Assembly (NCBI RefSeq): GCF_001015055.1
Contig: NZ_BBWZ01000015.1
Coordinates: forward strand, 1-64,000
Source of the DNA: Aneurinibacillus tyrosinisolvens
GTDB taxonomy: Bacteria > Bacillota > Bacilli > Aneurinibacillales > Aneurinibacillaceae
Direction of reading: 5' to 3'
DNA: 64,000 nucleotides
Made by a program: the position numbers and the translations under genes. The notes below the pieces were generated by a model, which was not told where the DNA came from, searched no databases, and was given only the letters and a program-made list of their open reading frames with translations. Position 1 is the first letter of the stretch. Each line of letters starts with the position of its first letter. Shown here one piece after another: positions 31,582 to 40,888 of the stretch.

Positions 31582-34059
31582 CTATTGCTGTGTTTGATCT
31601 GTTTTCTTTTTACTGTGCCTATCCGTTTGTTTGCCTGATTGCTTGTTGTCTGATTTGGTTGAGTGATCAGGCTTGCCCGATTGGCTAGGGTTGCTCGACT
31701 GATCAGGCTTGGCCGGGTGATCGGGGCTGCTTTGTGTGTCAGTCTGCTGTCCAGGTTGTTGATCCGGTGTTTTTCCCTGGCCGTTATGACTCTGATCCGT
31801 CTGCTGTCCGGATTGCTGATCCGTATTCTGGTTTTTGCCACTATCAGACTTCTTCGACCCATTTGACGAATCAAGCGGAGTTTGGTCTGCCTGGTTGTTT
31901 GTTGAGCTTCCCGTTTTCCCCTGGCCTTTTGTGCCATAGCTGGAGTAGGACGACGGATTCGTCGACTTCGCCAGGTTTTCATTGTAAACCGTGCGAAGGG
32001 AAGTTCCCGGAGGCATGGCCATCTGGTTTCCCGCAGGCGAGATGGAAGGGTCGATTTTGATAGCCGAGGTAAAGATTTTTCCCCATAACAATTGCGCCCG
32101 TGTAAAGGAGCTTTCGTTAACCTCATACTTCTTATCGTATCCGATCCACACACCGAGGGAGACATCAGGAGTGTACCCTACAAACCATTTATCCATATTG
32201 CTGTTTGTCGTCCCTGTTTTTCCTGCAACATCTCTGCCTGATGTGTATTTTCGTACCTTCGTAGCTGTTCCTGCACGTATAACATCACGGAGCATATCGG
32301 TGACAAGCCATGCGGTAGATGGCTTAAACACGCGTACAGGCTTAACCTCGTGATGATACACTTCTTCATGGTCGCTGTTTTCAATCCGTTCAATCAAATA
32401 AGCGTCTGTGAAATTTCCAGAGTTAGCGAACGTTCCATATGCGTTCGTCAATTCTTCTACCGATATCCCCGTTGTTAAACCGCCAAGACCCGTTGCGAGT
32501 CCCGTATCCCTTACAGGGTCAAGCGATGTAACGCCCATCTTTTTAACATAGGAAAGGGATTCAGGAACGCCGGTCTCAAAATATACTTTGAGCGCAGGAA
32601 TGTTCGTGGAAGACCGGAGAGCATCCCTTACTGTCATCGGCCCCCTGAATTTCTCTCCGTAGTTCTTCGGCGGCTTGTCGTAGCCAGGGAATTCTGTTTC
32701 TTCATCGACAACCGTAGTGCCCGGAGAAATAATTCCGCGTTCAATGGCCGGGGCATATACAGCAATCGGCTTCATTGTTGAACCGGGCTGTCTCGGAGCC
32801 GTGGCGTGCGACATTTTCTCTATGTTGAAACCACGCCCTTCAATCATACTAATAATCGCACCGGTTTTGTTATTGATTAAAGCTGCTCCGATTTGCTCCG
32901 GCATTTTTTTTCCGTTAATTGGTTTTTTCTCCGGTCCGAAGTTGTTCGCATTGGAGGCGATTTCTCTCATCTTCTCATAAATTTTTTTGTCAATCGTCGT
33001 ATAGATATGATAGCCGCCCTGGCGGATGTCCATCCGTCTTTCCTCTACCAGCTGATTAAAGTTTTTCGTTTTCAAGTCGGGATTTTTTTCAATGTCCTGG
33101 TTAACAAGCACTTCTGCTGCCCGCTTTTCAATTTCCATTGTTAAATAAGGATAATTTTCGTATGCTTTTATGCTTCGTTGTTGGGCAAGGTGGCCCTCAA
33201 TATTGTAGGAGAGAGCCTCATTATATTGGCTGCTTGTTATTTTTCCGTTTTCGAGCATCCGGGTGAGAACAAGCTTCTGCCGCTTCAAACCCGCCTTTAA
33301 TCCGTTTTTCTGGTACGCTTTAAAGGGTATGTAATTATACGGTGCCTGGAGCATTCCCGCCAGATAGGCTGACTGGGGAATATTTAAATCTTTTGCGTCT
33401 ACCTCGAAAATTCCCTTGGCAGCAGCCTGAATGCCGTACACATTTGAGCCGCTTGCGCTCTTCCCGAAGTACATTTTATTAATATACGCATCCAGAATTT
33501 GATCTTTAGAGAACATACGCTCAACACGCATCGCAAGAAAGATTTCCCTGAACTTTCGTTCCATCGTCTGGGCGCGTGTTAAAAACGTCTGTTTAACGAG
33601 CTGCTGCGTCAGCGTGCTTCCACCAGTTTGTACGGCAGATCCTGTAATCTGCTGGATTCCGGCACGGGCGATAGCTGTGGGCACGACGCCGCGGTGCTGA
33701 TAAAATTCCTTGTCTTCAGTTGAAATAACAGCGTCAATAAAATAGGGCGATACTTCTTTGTGTGTGACAAGCCGCCTGTCTTCTGTCGTCTGAAGCTGTC
33801 CGATCAGTGTTTTGTCCCTAAAGTAGGCAAAGCCAGTGAGATTATTGCTGGATAACTCTTTATTGATCTCATTATAGCTTCTTACCGGGTCATCTTTTAC
33901 GAGGGAAGCTACATATCCTCCCGCAACGCCTCCGGCAAAAAATACACCCATAAAGAATAAAATAGCAGACATTTGGAAAATAACAAGAAGAGTGCGCCAT
34001 ATGTTTCTTTTCTTTACGGATGTATTCGGCCGATTCGATGAATCGTTTTTATGATCCAT
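31582..34059 (-). CDS. ponA: Penicillin-binding protein 1A, class A
   Basis: 825 residues. Short cytoplasmic N-terminus, TM helix (about 21-47), glycosyltransferase 51 domain (EDKEFYQHRGV with catalytic Glu, GGSTLTQQLVKQ), transpeptidase domain (SxxK as STMKPI, SSTN, KTGTTN), then a tail of about 130 residues rich in Ser, Gln, Asp and Pro (DQQSGQQTDQS-type repeats), as in B. subtilis PBP1. It polymerises and cross-links peptidoglycan. AAGGGGGAA precedes ATG 34059. The usual partner recU is not adjacent. Confidence 0.95.
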   Translation of the reverse strand: MDHKNDSSNRPNTSVKKRNIWRTLLVIFQMSAILFFMGVFFAGGVAGGYVASLVKDDPVRSYNEINKELSSNNLTGFAYFRDKTLIGQLQTTEDRRLVTHKEVSPYFIDAVISTEDKEFYQHRGVVPTAIARAGIQQITGSAVQTGGSTLTQQLVKQTFLTRAQTMERKFREIFLAMRVERMFSKDQILDAYINKMYFGKSASGSNVYGIQAAAKGIFEVDAKDLNIPQSAYLAGMLQAPYNYIPFKAYQKNGLKAGLKRQKLVLTRMLENGKITSSQYNEALSYNIEGHLAQQRSIKAYENYPYLTMEIEKRAAEVLVNQDIEKNPDLKTKNFNQLVEERRMDIRQGGYHIYTTIDKKIYEKMREIASNANNFGPEKKPINGKKMPEQIGAALINNKTGAIISMIEGRGFNIEKMSHATAPRQPGSTMKPIAVYAPAIERGIISPGTTVVDEETEFPGYDKPPKNYGEKFRGPMTVRDALRSSTNIPALKVYFETGVPESLSYVKKMGVTSLDPVRDTGLATGLGGLTTGISVEELTNAYGTFANSGNFTDAYLIERIENSDHEEVYHHEVKPVRVFKPSTAWLVTDMLRDVIRAGTATKVRKYTSGRDVAGKTGTTNSNMDKWFVGYTPDVSLGVWIGYDKKYEVNESSFTRAQLLWGKIFTSAIKIDPSISPAGNQMAMPPGTSLRTVYNENLAKSTNPSSYSSYGTKGQGKTGSSTNNQADQTPLDSSNGSKKSDSGKNQNTDQQSGQQTDQSHNGQGKTPDQQPGQQTDTQSSPDHPAKPDQSSNPSQSGKPDHSTKSDNKQSGKQTDRHSKKKTDQTQQ

Positions 34060-34150
34060 ATAATTCCCCCTTACAAATAACAGCAACATTATATCATAAA
34101 GACGTTTTGTTAGGATAAATGTTGCATCTTAACATTATTTTTAGTTATTA

Positions 34151-34179
34151 TTGAAATAACATGAGCCTAAATATTTTAT
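34151..34179 (+). promoter_or_regulatory. Possible promoter of the tyrS leader
   Basis: TTGAAA, 17-base spacer, TTTTAT. The -10 is weak, but it lies just ahead of the T-box leader, where a promoter is needed. Confidence 0.4.
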
Positions 34180-34184
34180 TATTC

Positions 34185-34430
34185 ACAGAGAAGGCGAGCG
34201 AGTAGCGATCCATATCCGGAGTGGCAGAGAGTCGGTGGCAGCTGAAAACCGGCCCGGGCGGAAAGTGAAGTACAGCGCTGGAGTGAATCCCTGTTCTTTC
34301 CCTGCTTTTTTGGGGAATAGGGCGGTTGGCGGCCAGCCTGCCGTTATTTTCTCAAGTGAAGGACAATATGTCCTTAATGAGGGTGGTACCGCGAGCGAAC
34401 TCGTCCCTTTTATAGGGACGGGTTTTTTTT
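34185..34430 (+). promoter_or_regulatory. T-box riboswitch, tyrosine specifier
   Basis: Conserved T-box core AATGAGGGTGGTACCGCG (34376-34393) with the tRNA-pairing TGG. Upstream stem I contains AGTACAGC, whose TAC (34271-34273) is the Tyr specifier codon. A terminator stem, AACTCGTCCC with GGGACGGGTT (34398-34424) followed by eight T, is the expression platform. Uncharged tRNA-Tyr is expected to stabilise the antiterminator and turn on tyrS. Confidence 0.95.
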
Positions 34431-34487
34431 GGCTAAAGAAAGCATGTTCTTTTATTTACTATTATACGTAAAGGTGGGATTCAAAAG

Positions 34488-35750
34488 ATGAGTGAAGAAA
34501 AAGGAAATAAGCTCACAGATGAGCAGAAGCTTGAGGTTGAGCGGCAGATGGAAGTTATTCGCCGCGGTGTGGCGGAGATTGTACCGGAGGAGGAAATGAG
34601 GAAAAAAGTTGAGCGCTCCGTTGTTACCGGTAAACCGCTAAAGGTTAAGCTTGGCCTCGATCCGTCAGCGCCGGACATTCATGTTGGACACACCGTTGTA
34701 TTACATAAGCTTCGTCAGTTCCAGCAGCTTGGCCATACCGTACAGCTCGTTATCGGTGATTTTACGGGCCGCATCGGTGACCCGACAGGCAAGTCCGAGA
34801 CAAGAAAACAGCTCACGGAAGAAGAAGTAAAGGCGAACGCCAGGACGTATATCGAGCAGTTCGCTAAAATCCTCGATGTAGACAAAATCGAAGTGAATTA
34901 CAACAGCACCTGGCTTGCCCCGATGAATTTCTCCGATGTTGTAACGCTGGCAGCCAAAGTAACGGTTGCCCGCATGCTTGAGCGAGACGATTTTGAAAAG
35001 CGTTATACAAGTAACCAGCCGATCAGCATCCACGAATTTTTCTACCCGCTTATGCAGGGGTATGATTCCGTCGCGCTGGAGAGCGACGTAGAGCTTGGCG
35101 GGACGGACCAGAAGTTTAATTTGCTTATGGGCCGCCAGCTGCAGAAAGAATACGGCTTATCGCAGCAATGTGCACTTACGATGCCGATTATCGAGGGGCT
35201 GGACGGCGTTCAGAAAATGAGCAAAAGCCTGGGCAACTATATTGGAATCAGCGAGCCGCCGAATGAAATTTATGGTAAGGCGATGTCTATTCCCGATGAG
35301 CTAATGGTGAAATACTACGAGCTTGCGACAAGCATTTCACTTGAGGAGCTGGAAAAGCTAAAGAGTGGTCTTGCGAATGGAACGATTCACCCGCGGGATG
35401 CGAAGATGCGTCTGGCCCGTACGTTTGTAGAAATGTATGTGGGAGAAGAAGCGGCGCAGGAAGCGGAAAACCACTTCAAAACCGTCTTCCAGCAGCGCGC
35501 CCTGCCTGCGGATATACCAGAAAAGACTGTTGCAGCTGCAGATCTTGAAGATGGAAAGATGTGGATTGTAAAGCTTTTATCTGAGCTTGACCTTGTGCCG
35601 TCCAACGGAGAAGCGCGCCGGATGGTACAGCAGGGAGCGGTTAAAATTAACGAAACGAAGGTAGAATCCGTCGATGACCGCATTGCTGTAGAGGACGGCA
35701 TGATCATCCAGGTAGGTAAAAGGAAGTTTGCCAAAGTTACAATTCAATAG
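34488..35750 (+). CDS. tyrS: Tyrosyl-tRNA synthetase (TyrZ-type)
   Basis: 420 residues. HIGH-like signature PDIHVGHT, KMSKS loop (GVQKMSKSLGN), and a C-terminal S4 RNA-binding domain (EARRMVQQGAVKINE). The sequence around the first motif (KLGLDPSAPDIHVGHTVVL, IGDFTGRIGDPTGKSE) is that of the TyrZ subfamily rather than of the TyrS subfamily (FDPTADSLHxGH), although the locus, beside rpsD and behind a T-box, is that of B. subtilis tyrS. Controlled by the tyrosine T-box. Confidence 0.95.
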   Translation: MSEEKGNKLTDEQKLEVERQMEVIRRGVAEIVPEEEMRKKVERSVVTGKPLKVKLGLDPSAPDIHVGHTVVLHKLRQFQQLGHTVQLVIGDFTGRIGDPTGKSETRKQLTEEEVKANARTYIEQFAKILDVDKIEVNYNSTWLAPMNFSDVVTLAAKVTVARMLERDDFEKRYTSNQPISIHEFFYPLMQGYDSVALESDVELGGTDQKFNLLMGRQLQKEYGLSQQCALTMPIIEGLDGVQKMSKSLGNYIGISEPPNEIYGKAMSIPDELMVKYYELATSISLEELEKLKSGLANGTIHPRDAKMRLARTFVEMYVGEEAAQEAENHFKTVFQQRALPADIPEKTVAAADLEDGKMWIVKLLSELDLVPSNGEARRMVQQGAVKINETKVESVDDRIAVEDGMIIQVGKRKFAKVTIQ

Positions 35751-35766
35751 CATCAATAGCATAAAA

Positions 35767-35800
35767 AAAATCTCACCGTACTGTACGGTGAGATTTTTGT
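35767..35800. terminator. Bidirectional terminator between tyrS and rpsD
   Basis: AAAATCTCACCGTA pairs perfectly with TACGGTGAGATTTT around CTG, with A/T runs on both sides. Confidence 0.95.
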
Positions 35801-35816
35801 GTTATTTAGAAATCGA

Positions 35817-36413
35817 TTAACGAGAGTAGAACTCAACGATGAGTTTTTCGTTAATTTCCGCAGGAAGCTCTTCACGGTCAGGAAGACGAGTGTACGTTCC
35901 TTCTACTTTAGCATCATCAAAGCTCAAGTAGTTTGGAAGGTAAGAGCGGGCTTCAATAGAATCTTTTACGATATCAAAGCCACGGCTTTTTTCACGAAGT
36001 CCGATAACATCGCCTGGTTTTACACGGTAAGAAGGAATGTCTACTTTCTTGCCGTTTACCGTAATGTGGCCGTGTGTTGTCAGCTGGCGTGCAGCTGGAC
36101 GACTAGCGGCAAATCCAAGACGGTATACAAGGTTGTCCAGACGGGACTCTAACAATTTCATGAAGTTTTCACCAACAACGCCAGGCATTTTGCTTGCATC
36201 GTCGAATACTTTACGGAATTGTTTTTCCATCATTCCGTACATGTGGCGAAGTTTTTGCTTTTCAGTCAATTGAACCGCGTATTCGCTCATTTTACGGCGA
36301 CCATGTCCGTGTTGTCCCGGTGGGAAATTACGTTTGATGTCTTTGCCAGTTCCGTCTAAAGAAATTCCAAGACGGCGAGCAAGTTTGTGGCGTGGGCCAG
36401 TATAACGTGCCAT
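35817..36413 (-). CDS. rpsD: 30S ribosomal protein S4
   Basis: 198 residues. [16 protein letters not shown] start, [15 protein letters not shown], and the S4 domain ([37 protein letters not shown]). No zinc-finger cysteines, the C-minus form. S4 nucleates 30S assembly and, in Bacillus, represses its own translation by binding its leader. AAGGGGA precedes ATG. Confidence 0.98.
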   Translation of the reverse strand: MARYTGPRHKLARRLGISLDGTGKDIKRNFPPGQHGHGRRKMSEYAVQLTEKQKLRHMYGMMEKQFRKVFDDASKMPGVVGENFMKLLESRLDNLVYRLGFAASRPAARQLTTHGHITVNGKKVDIPSYRVKPGDVIGLREKSRGFDIVKDSIEARSYLPNYLSFDDAKVEGTYTRLPDREELPAEINEKLIVEFYSR

Positions 36414-36621
36414 ATTAATTCGTTCCCCTTTACAAATAAGATTAATTAGGTGTTTACTTCCACCTGGCTAGTTCCGTAACTTTCTACATGCTCTCCGGAC
36501 GGTAGCGTTTCCGCCGCATGCTCCGTTAAGGGAAGTCAGCCGCAGCCCTTAAGGGATGAAACTAATGAAAGTGACCAGGCGTTTTTACCTAAAATCATTG
36601 CTACCCTGCATAAAGCACATA
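36414..36621 (-). promoter_or_regulatory. rpsD leader, probable S4 autoregulatory element
   Basis: A leader of about 200 bases between the promoter and rpsD with several complementary blocks, for example CCCTTAAGGG and GCATGCGGCGG...CCGTCCGGAGAGCATG on the minus strand. In Bacillus the rpsD leader binds S4. I infer the same from place, length and foldability; the fold was not computed. Confidence 0.6.
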
Positions 36622-36627
36622 AATAAT

Positions 36628-36655
36628 ATTATACATCCGGTATAGCAAAAGTCAA
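36628..36655 (-). promoter_or_regulatory. SigA promoter of rpsD
   Basis: On the minus strand: TTGACT, 16-base spacer, TATAAT; 11 of 12 consensus positions. The -35 overlaps the last codons of the DMT transporter gene. Confidence 0.8.
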
Positions 36656-37593
36656 CTTTTTTCCGCGCTTACAGCAACGATCTCTTTTTCACTGTTTACA
36701 ATGACGATTCCTCCTATAACAAAAAAGAGGGAGATAAAAACGACGGAGTGCAGTGTTTCAGCAAGGAGAAGCGTGGATAGAAGCACACCGAACACCGGGA
36801 CAAGAAAAAAGTACATCGATACCTTTCCAACTTTATTGAACTTTAGGAGCGTGTTCCACAGGGCAAAGCCCGCTGCGGAAAGAAAGGACAAGTATAATAA
36901 ATACAGCAAAGATGTTCCGTTAAAATGAAAAGGGGCCCACCCTGCTCCGGCTGCACCGATGATGATGAGCACGAGGGAGCCCAGCAGCATTTGATAGCAC
37001 GTAAGATATACCGTATTTAACGTGGACGCTTTGTTTTTCGCTAAAATTCCTCCGAGCGAATTGGAGAAAGCAGCGATGAGGAGTGCGATTTCCCCAAGGC
37101 CGAAAGCAAGATGAAAGGAACCTGCTGTGCTGCTCGCCAGGATGACACCGAAAAAGCCGAGAGTGAGCCCGATTGTTTTGTGCCAGTTCATGCGATCATT
37201 TTTATACATGTAATGGGCGAGCAGCACGGAAAAGAACGTCCCGGACCCGGTAATAATCGAACCTTGAATGCCTGTACTGTATCCCAATCCAATGTAGAAC
37301 AGAATATACTGGAGGGTCGTCTGGAAAAAACCGACCTGGATGATGGCGGGAAGCGAACCTCTAACGAAGAAGGCGCGGCGCTCCTTAATGAACAAAAATC
37401 CGGCGAGCATAAGCGAGGCAATAAAGAAGCGGTAGCCAGCAAATAAAATTTGGGCATATGTATCGTTTTTTTGAATGGAGAGAAGCGTATAGCTCATTTT
37501 GATAAAAGGGAATGCGCTTCCCCACAAAAAACAAACAAAAGTTGCCGTAGCGATAAGTCCAAACCGGCCGGTGAGTAATTTTTCTGCGTTCAA
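36652..37593 (-). CDS. EamA-family (DMT) transporter
   Basis: 313 residues, ten hydrophobic helices in two EamA halves (ATFVCFLWGSAFPFIK in the first, LGEIALLIAAFSNSLGGILAKN in the second). Drug/metabolite exporter family of the inner membrane; the substrate is unknown. TTG 37593 is chosen because AAGGA lies seven bases before it; the in-frame TTG at 37656 has no site. Its end overlaps the rpsD promoter by a few bases. Confidence 0.85.
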   Translation of the reverse strand: MNAEKLLTGRFGLIATATFVCFLWGSAFPFIKMSYTLLSIQKNDTYAQILFAGYRFFIASLMLAGFLFIKERRAFFVRGSLPAIIQVGFFQTTLQYILFYIGLGYSTGIQGSIITGSGTFFSVLLAHYMYKNDRMNWHKTIGLTLGFFGVILASSTAGSFHLAFGLGEIALLIAAFSNSLGGILAKNKASTLNTVYLTCYQMLLGSLVLIIIGAAGAGWAPFHFNGTSLLYLLYLSFLSAAGFALWNTLLKFNKVGKVSMYFFLVPVFGVLLSTLLLAETLHSVVFISLFFVIGGIVIVNSEKEIVAVSAEKS

Positions 37594-37849
37594 ATCAGGT
37601 TCCTTCTTTCCATAAAGTAAAGCTGAATTCAAAGAAAATTCAAAGATGGCAAACAAATTTTAATAAAAAACATATAAAAACATAGTACAATAATAAGAAG
37701 GTATTTTTAAATAGCCAGATTCAGTTTTGTGCCGATCGGGACTTCTCTCTATGCCTAAAAGAGAATAATTGGCAATTTATATAAATAGTACGTGAAACAT
37801 TCATGAGTATCCCGTATAATTAAATTAGAAAAAATAGGCAGGTTACCTG

Positions 37850-38455
37850 ATGAGAAATAATCATAAAAAACATGTTTATCTTGTCCGCCACGGCCAAACG
37901 GATTGGAACGTTCAGCGGCGGATCCAGGGACATAGCGATATTCCGTTAAACAATGAAGGAGTAAGGCAGGCCAGGCTTCTGGCTGATAAATTAAAGGAAA
38001 TCCCTTTTACACTTGTGTGTTCCAGCGATTTACAGAGAGCCATACATACTGCCCGATACCTGGCCGATGCTAAGGGGATTCAAGTTGAAGTCTATCCTGG
38101 GCTTCGGGAACGCCACTACGGCCTGTGGGAAGGGGAAGACTATGAGACCGTACGTGCCCAATTCCCTGATTTCGATCCGGGGAATGACCATATGGGCAAA
38201 TATAAAGTCGAAACATTTTCTGAAATGCAGCATCGCGGCGTTCAGTGCTTACATGAAATTGCAGAAAATAGCGATGCCGAGCACGTTCTGATTGTAAGTC
38301 ATGGGGGATTAATCAACGCTGTTCTTCATCATATGAGTGGAGGAGAGCACGGCACGGGGAAAACCCGGCTTACCAATACATCCATTAATTACGCCACATA
38401 TGAGAATAGCAAATGGATGCTTCATACAGTGAATGATGACAGTCATTTGGAGTAG
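37850..38455 (+). CDS. Histidine phosphatase family protein (phosphoglycerate mutase-like)
   Basis: 201 residues. Phospho-acceptor motif VYLVRHGQTDWN, RAIHTARYLA, LRERHYGLWEG and second His in VSHGGLINAVL. Small two-domain members act as phosphatases on sugar phosphates, adenosylcobalamin precursors or phosphoglycerate. No cobalamin genes are nearby, so the substrate is open. A TATAAT (37817 region) with TGAAAC 16 bases earlier may be its promoter; the ribosome site is weak. Confidence 0.88.
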   Translation: MRNNHKKHVYLVRHGQTDWNVQRRIQGHSDIPLNNEGVRQARLLADKLKEIPFTLVCSSDLQRAIHTARYLADAKGIQVEVYPGLRERHYGLWEGEDYETVRAQFPDFDPGNDHMGKYKVETFSEMQHRGVQCLHEIAENSDAEHVLIVSHGGLINAVLHHMSGGEHGTGKTRLTNTSINYATYENSKWMLHTVNDDSHLE

Positions 38456-38500
38456 ATAAATAGCAAGCAGGATGGTAGAGGATAGAAAGAAGGCGAAACA

Positions 38501-40798
38501 TTGAATAATTACGGGTTATATAATCAGGAGGGGCAGGCCGGGGTGGATGATGTGTCTGTACATAGGCTTGAAGAGGCGTTTTCAACTGATTTACAATGCT
38601 TTTCTCCTGACTCTTTTCTTGCCGATTGCGGGTGGATTTTTGCCATGGATGAATCGGGAAAGTTGCTTACTTCGGTAGAAATAGGAGACCCGGAATTTGT
38701 CATTGCTCCGGTCTGCCTCAAGCCCGAACACGGACAGAAGGTTCACTGGCAGGCTCAAGAGAACGATTACACCCTGTGCATGCAGGTTATCCAGCACGAA
38801 ACCGTTTTAGGATACGTGGGGATTGCGCTTCCCCATGAGGTTGAGCAAGCGGCCGCCTTGTCTTATATGAATGGATTTATGTGCAGGATTTATCAAGCAT
38901 TAAAAATGAATCAAAATGAGAAGGTCAGCCATTTGCTTCTGGAAGTAAACCGAAGCCTGAAACTCGATGAAGTAATGGAAACCATTGTCACCCGTATTGC
39001 ATCTATTATTAATAAAGGGGATTGCATGGCTGTTATTTTTGATGAGGAACAGGACATTGTGGCACCATGCTGGTCCTCAAGTGAAAACAGCCTTAACTGC
39101 TGGAATGAAAGCATAAGCCGCAATTCAGAATGGCTGTTATACCAGAGCATCCTTGAAGCTTTGGCGGGGAAAGAGCTGCTGACGGGCAGAGAAACAGACG
39201 ACCTCCAATTATTTGGAGAGGACACCTCATTTGCGGGCGAATATGTAATCGTTCCGCTTAAGTACAAGGAAAGAACGCTCGGATTGCTTATTGTTCTGAA
39301 TGAGACAGGTTCCCCCTACACGCCGTTGGAACAACATCTTATTTACAGTTTAACAAAGGATTTGGGGCTTTCCATTCATAATTCAAGCATGCAGCTCCGG
39401 GCACAGCGGGATGAACAAAAGCGAAACATGTGGTTCGAAATCACTAAAAAAATTCACTCCTCGATCGATGTGGATGAAGTTCTTCACGCTTTTATCGATA
39501 ACGTAAAAAAACTGTATCCGCAGATGCAGGTGGATTTATGGCTTTCCCATGACTCTTATTCCAGCACCCTCCCTGTAAAACAGTTTACTTTCTCTGCTGC
39601 CGGTTACGATGTGAGTGCACAGGCTTTTATGGAAGCCCGCACGATTATGGTTAATTCTACAGGGAATCGTACCTTCACGCTTGCAGCTCCACTGAGGGGG
39701 AAGCAGGGGGTATACGGTGTGCTTGAGGTATATACGGATAGGCCTCTGTCGCTGCATGAACGCGAAGTTGAATATATTACAATGCTTGCCGACACAGCCG
39801 GGAATGCATTTGAGAATGCCCAGCTGTACCGTCAATCGCAAAATTTGATTAAGGAATTGCTCCTTATTAATGAAATAACCCAGCAGTTGAACCGAAGCAT
39901 TAAAATGAATGATGTGCTGTCCTTCATTACATTTAAGTTAACAGAGATTTTTAAGACGCAATACTGCTGTATCCTTCACCCGACGAAAGGCACCGAGGAA
40001 TTTACGATACAGGCCGCTACAAACCATGAGCATATAAATTTGTCAATCAAGGCGGATGGAAGGCTAAAGGATTTGCTTACAAACAGAGAATCGATTCTTA
40101 TCGCCGACACATGCCAGGGGGAACAAATCTTTGAGCCATTTGCTTACCGTTCTTTCATGGCTGTGCCGCTTGTGAACGGTGAGAATGTTGACGGAGCCAT
40201 CCTGCTGATGGATAAACGCCCTCATTTCTACATGTTTGATGATTTTAAGCGCCTCGAGATCCTCGCCCAGCATGTTAGGGTTGCCATGACGAACGCCTCC
40301 CTTCATGCCGAAGTGGAGAGAATGGTTATTACTGATAATTTAACAGGGCTTAATAACCGCAAGTATCTCTATGATAAAATGGCAGAGTCGCAGGCATTGG
40401 ACGGTTATGGCTCCATTATTTTGATGGACATTGATCACTTTAAATTGGTAAACGACAACTTCGGACACCAAATAGGAGATAATATCCTTATACAGGTGGC
40501 CGGTATTCTTAAATCCTCGATTCGGCCTTCTGATATTGCGGCTCGCTGGGGTGGTGAAGAGATGGTTATTTACCTGCCAAGAGTGAACATGGAGATGGCG
40601 CAGGAAGTTGCCGAGCGCGTTCGCATTAAAGTGAAGGAGCAAACAACGCCGCCGGTTACCATTTCCAGCGGAGTGACTACCTGGTTTAAAGAGGATGAAC
40701 GCCTCAGTGTTGAGCATGTATTCCAGCTGGCGGACGAGGCGCTATACGAAGCGAAACATGCCGGAAGAGACCGTGTTTTTATCGCTTCACAATCATAA
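38501..40798 (+). CDS. Diguanylate cyclase with GAF domains (DgcP/YtrP-like)
   Basis: 765 residues, soluble. Three GAF-like regions (about 150-290, 305-440, 450-595) are followed by a GGDEF domain: TDNLTGLNNRKYLY, MDIDHFKLVNDNFGH and active-site GGEEM (RWGGEEMVIYL), then VTISSGVT and ADEALYEAKHAGRDRV. The site has M in place of the usual F, but the catalytic Glu is kept. B. subtilis DgcP (YtrP), encoded near rpsD, is the likely counterpart but is shorter (about 580). Start is TTG 38501 after AGAAGG. It should make c-di-GMP; a c-di-GMP riboswitch candidate lies at 57.8 kb. Confidence 0.9.
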   Translation: MNNYGLYNQEGQAGVDDVSVHRLEEAFSTDLQCFSPDSFLADCGWIFAMDESGKLLTSVEIGDPEFVIAPVCLKPEHGQKVHWQAQENDYTLCMQVIQHETVLGYVGIALPHEVEQAAALSYMNGFMCRIYQALKMNQNEKVSHLLLEVNRSLKLDEVMETIVTRIASIINKGDCMAVIFDEEQDIVAPCWSSSENSLNCWNESISRNSEWLLYQSILEALAGKELLTGRETDDLQLFGEDTSFAGEYVIVPLKYKERTLGLLIVLNETGSPYTPLEQHLIYSLTKDLGLSIHNSSMQLRAQRDEQKRNMWFEITKKIHSSIDVDEVLHAFIDNVKKLYPQMQVDLWLSHDSYSSTLPVKQFTFSAAGYDVSAQAFMEARTIMVNSTGNRTFTLAAPLRGKQGVYGVLEVYTDRPLSLHEREVEYITMLADTAGNAFENAQLYRQSQNLIKELLLINEITQQLNRSIKMNDVLSFITFKLTEIFKTQYCCILHPTKGTEEFTIQAATNHEHINLSIKADGRLKDLLTNRESILIADTCQGEQIFEPFAYRSFMAVPLVNGENVDGAILLMDKRPHFYMFDDFKRLEILAQHVRVAMTNASLHAEVERMVITDNLTGLNNRKYLYDKMAESQALDGYGSIILMDIDHFKLVNDNFGHQIGDNILIQVAGILKSSIRPSDIAARWGGEEMVIYLPRVNMEMAQEVAERVRIKVKEQTTPPVTISSGVTTWFKEDERLSVEHVFQLADEALYEAKHAGRDRVFIASQS

Positions 40799-40850
40799 GT
40801 GTGGAAAGAGTGCTTCTATAGTAAAGAAGCCTCTTTATTTTCAATTATAA

Positions 40851-40868
40851 TGAGTGACTATTCAGTCA
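40851..40868 (+). promoter_or_regulatory. FadR-like operator overlapping a promoter
   Basis: TGAGTGACTATTCAGTCA is a near-palindrome matching the Bacillus FadR site TGAATGANTANTCATTCA at 16 of 18 positions. It directly follows a TATAAT (40846-40851), so a bound repressor would block initiation of the metallo-hydrolase gene. Confidence 0.6.
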
Positions 40869-40888
40869 TCAAATTACAGGAGGTTTAT

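Noticed and set aside
31663-32060. Plus-strand frames opposite the end of ponA
   Set aside because: They are the antisense of the Ser/Gln/Asp-rich PBP1A tail, whose low complexity keeps other frames open.
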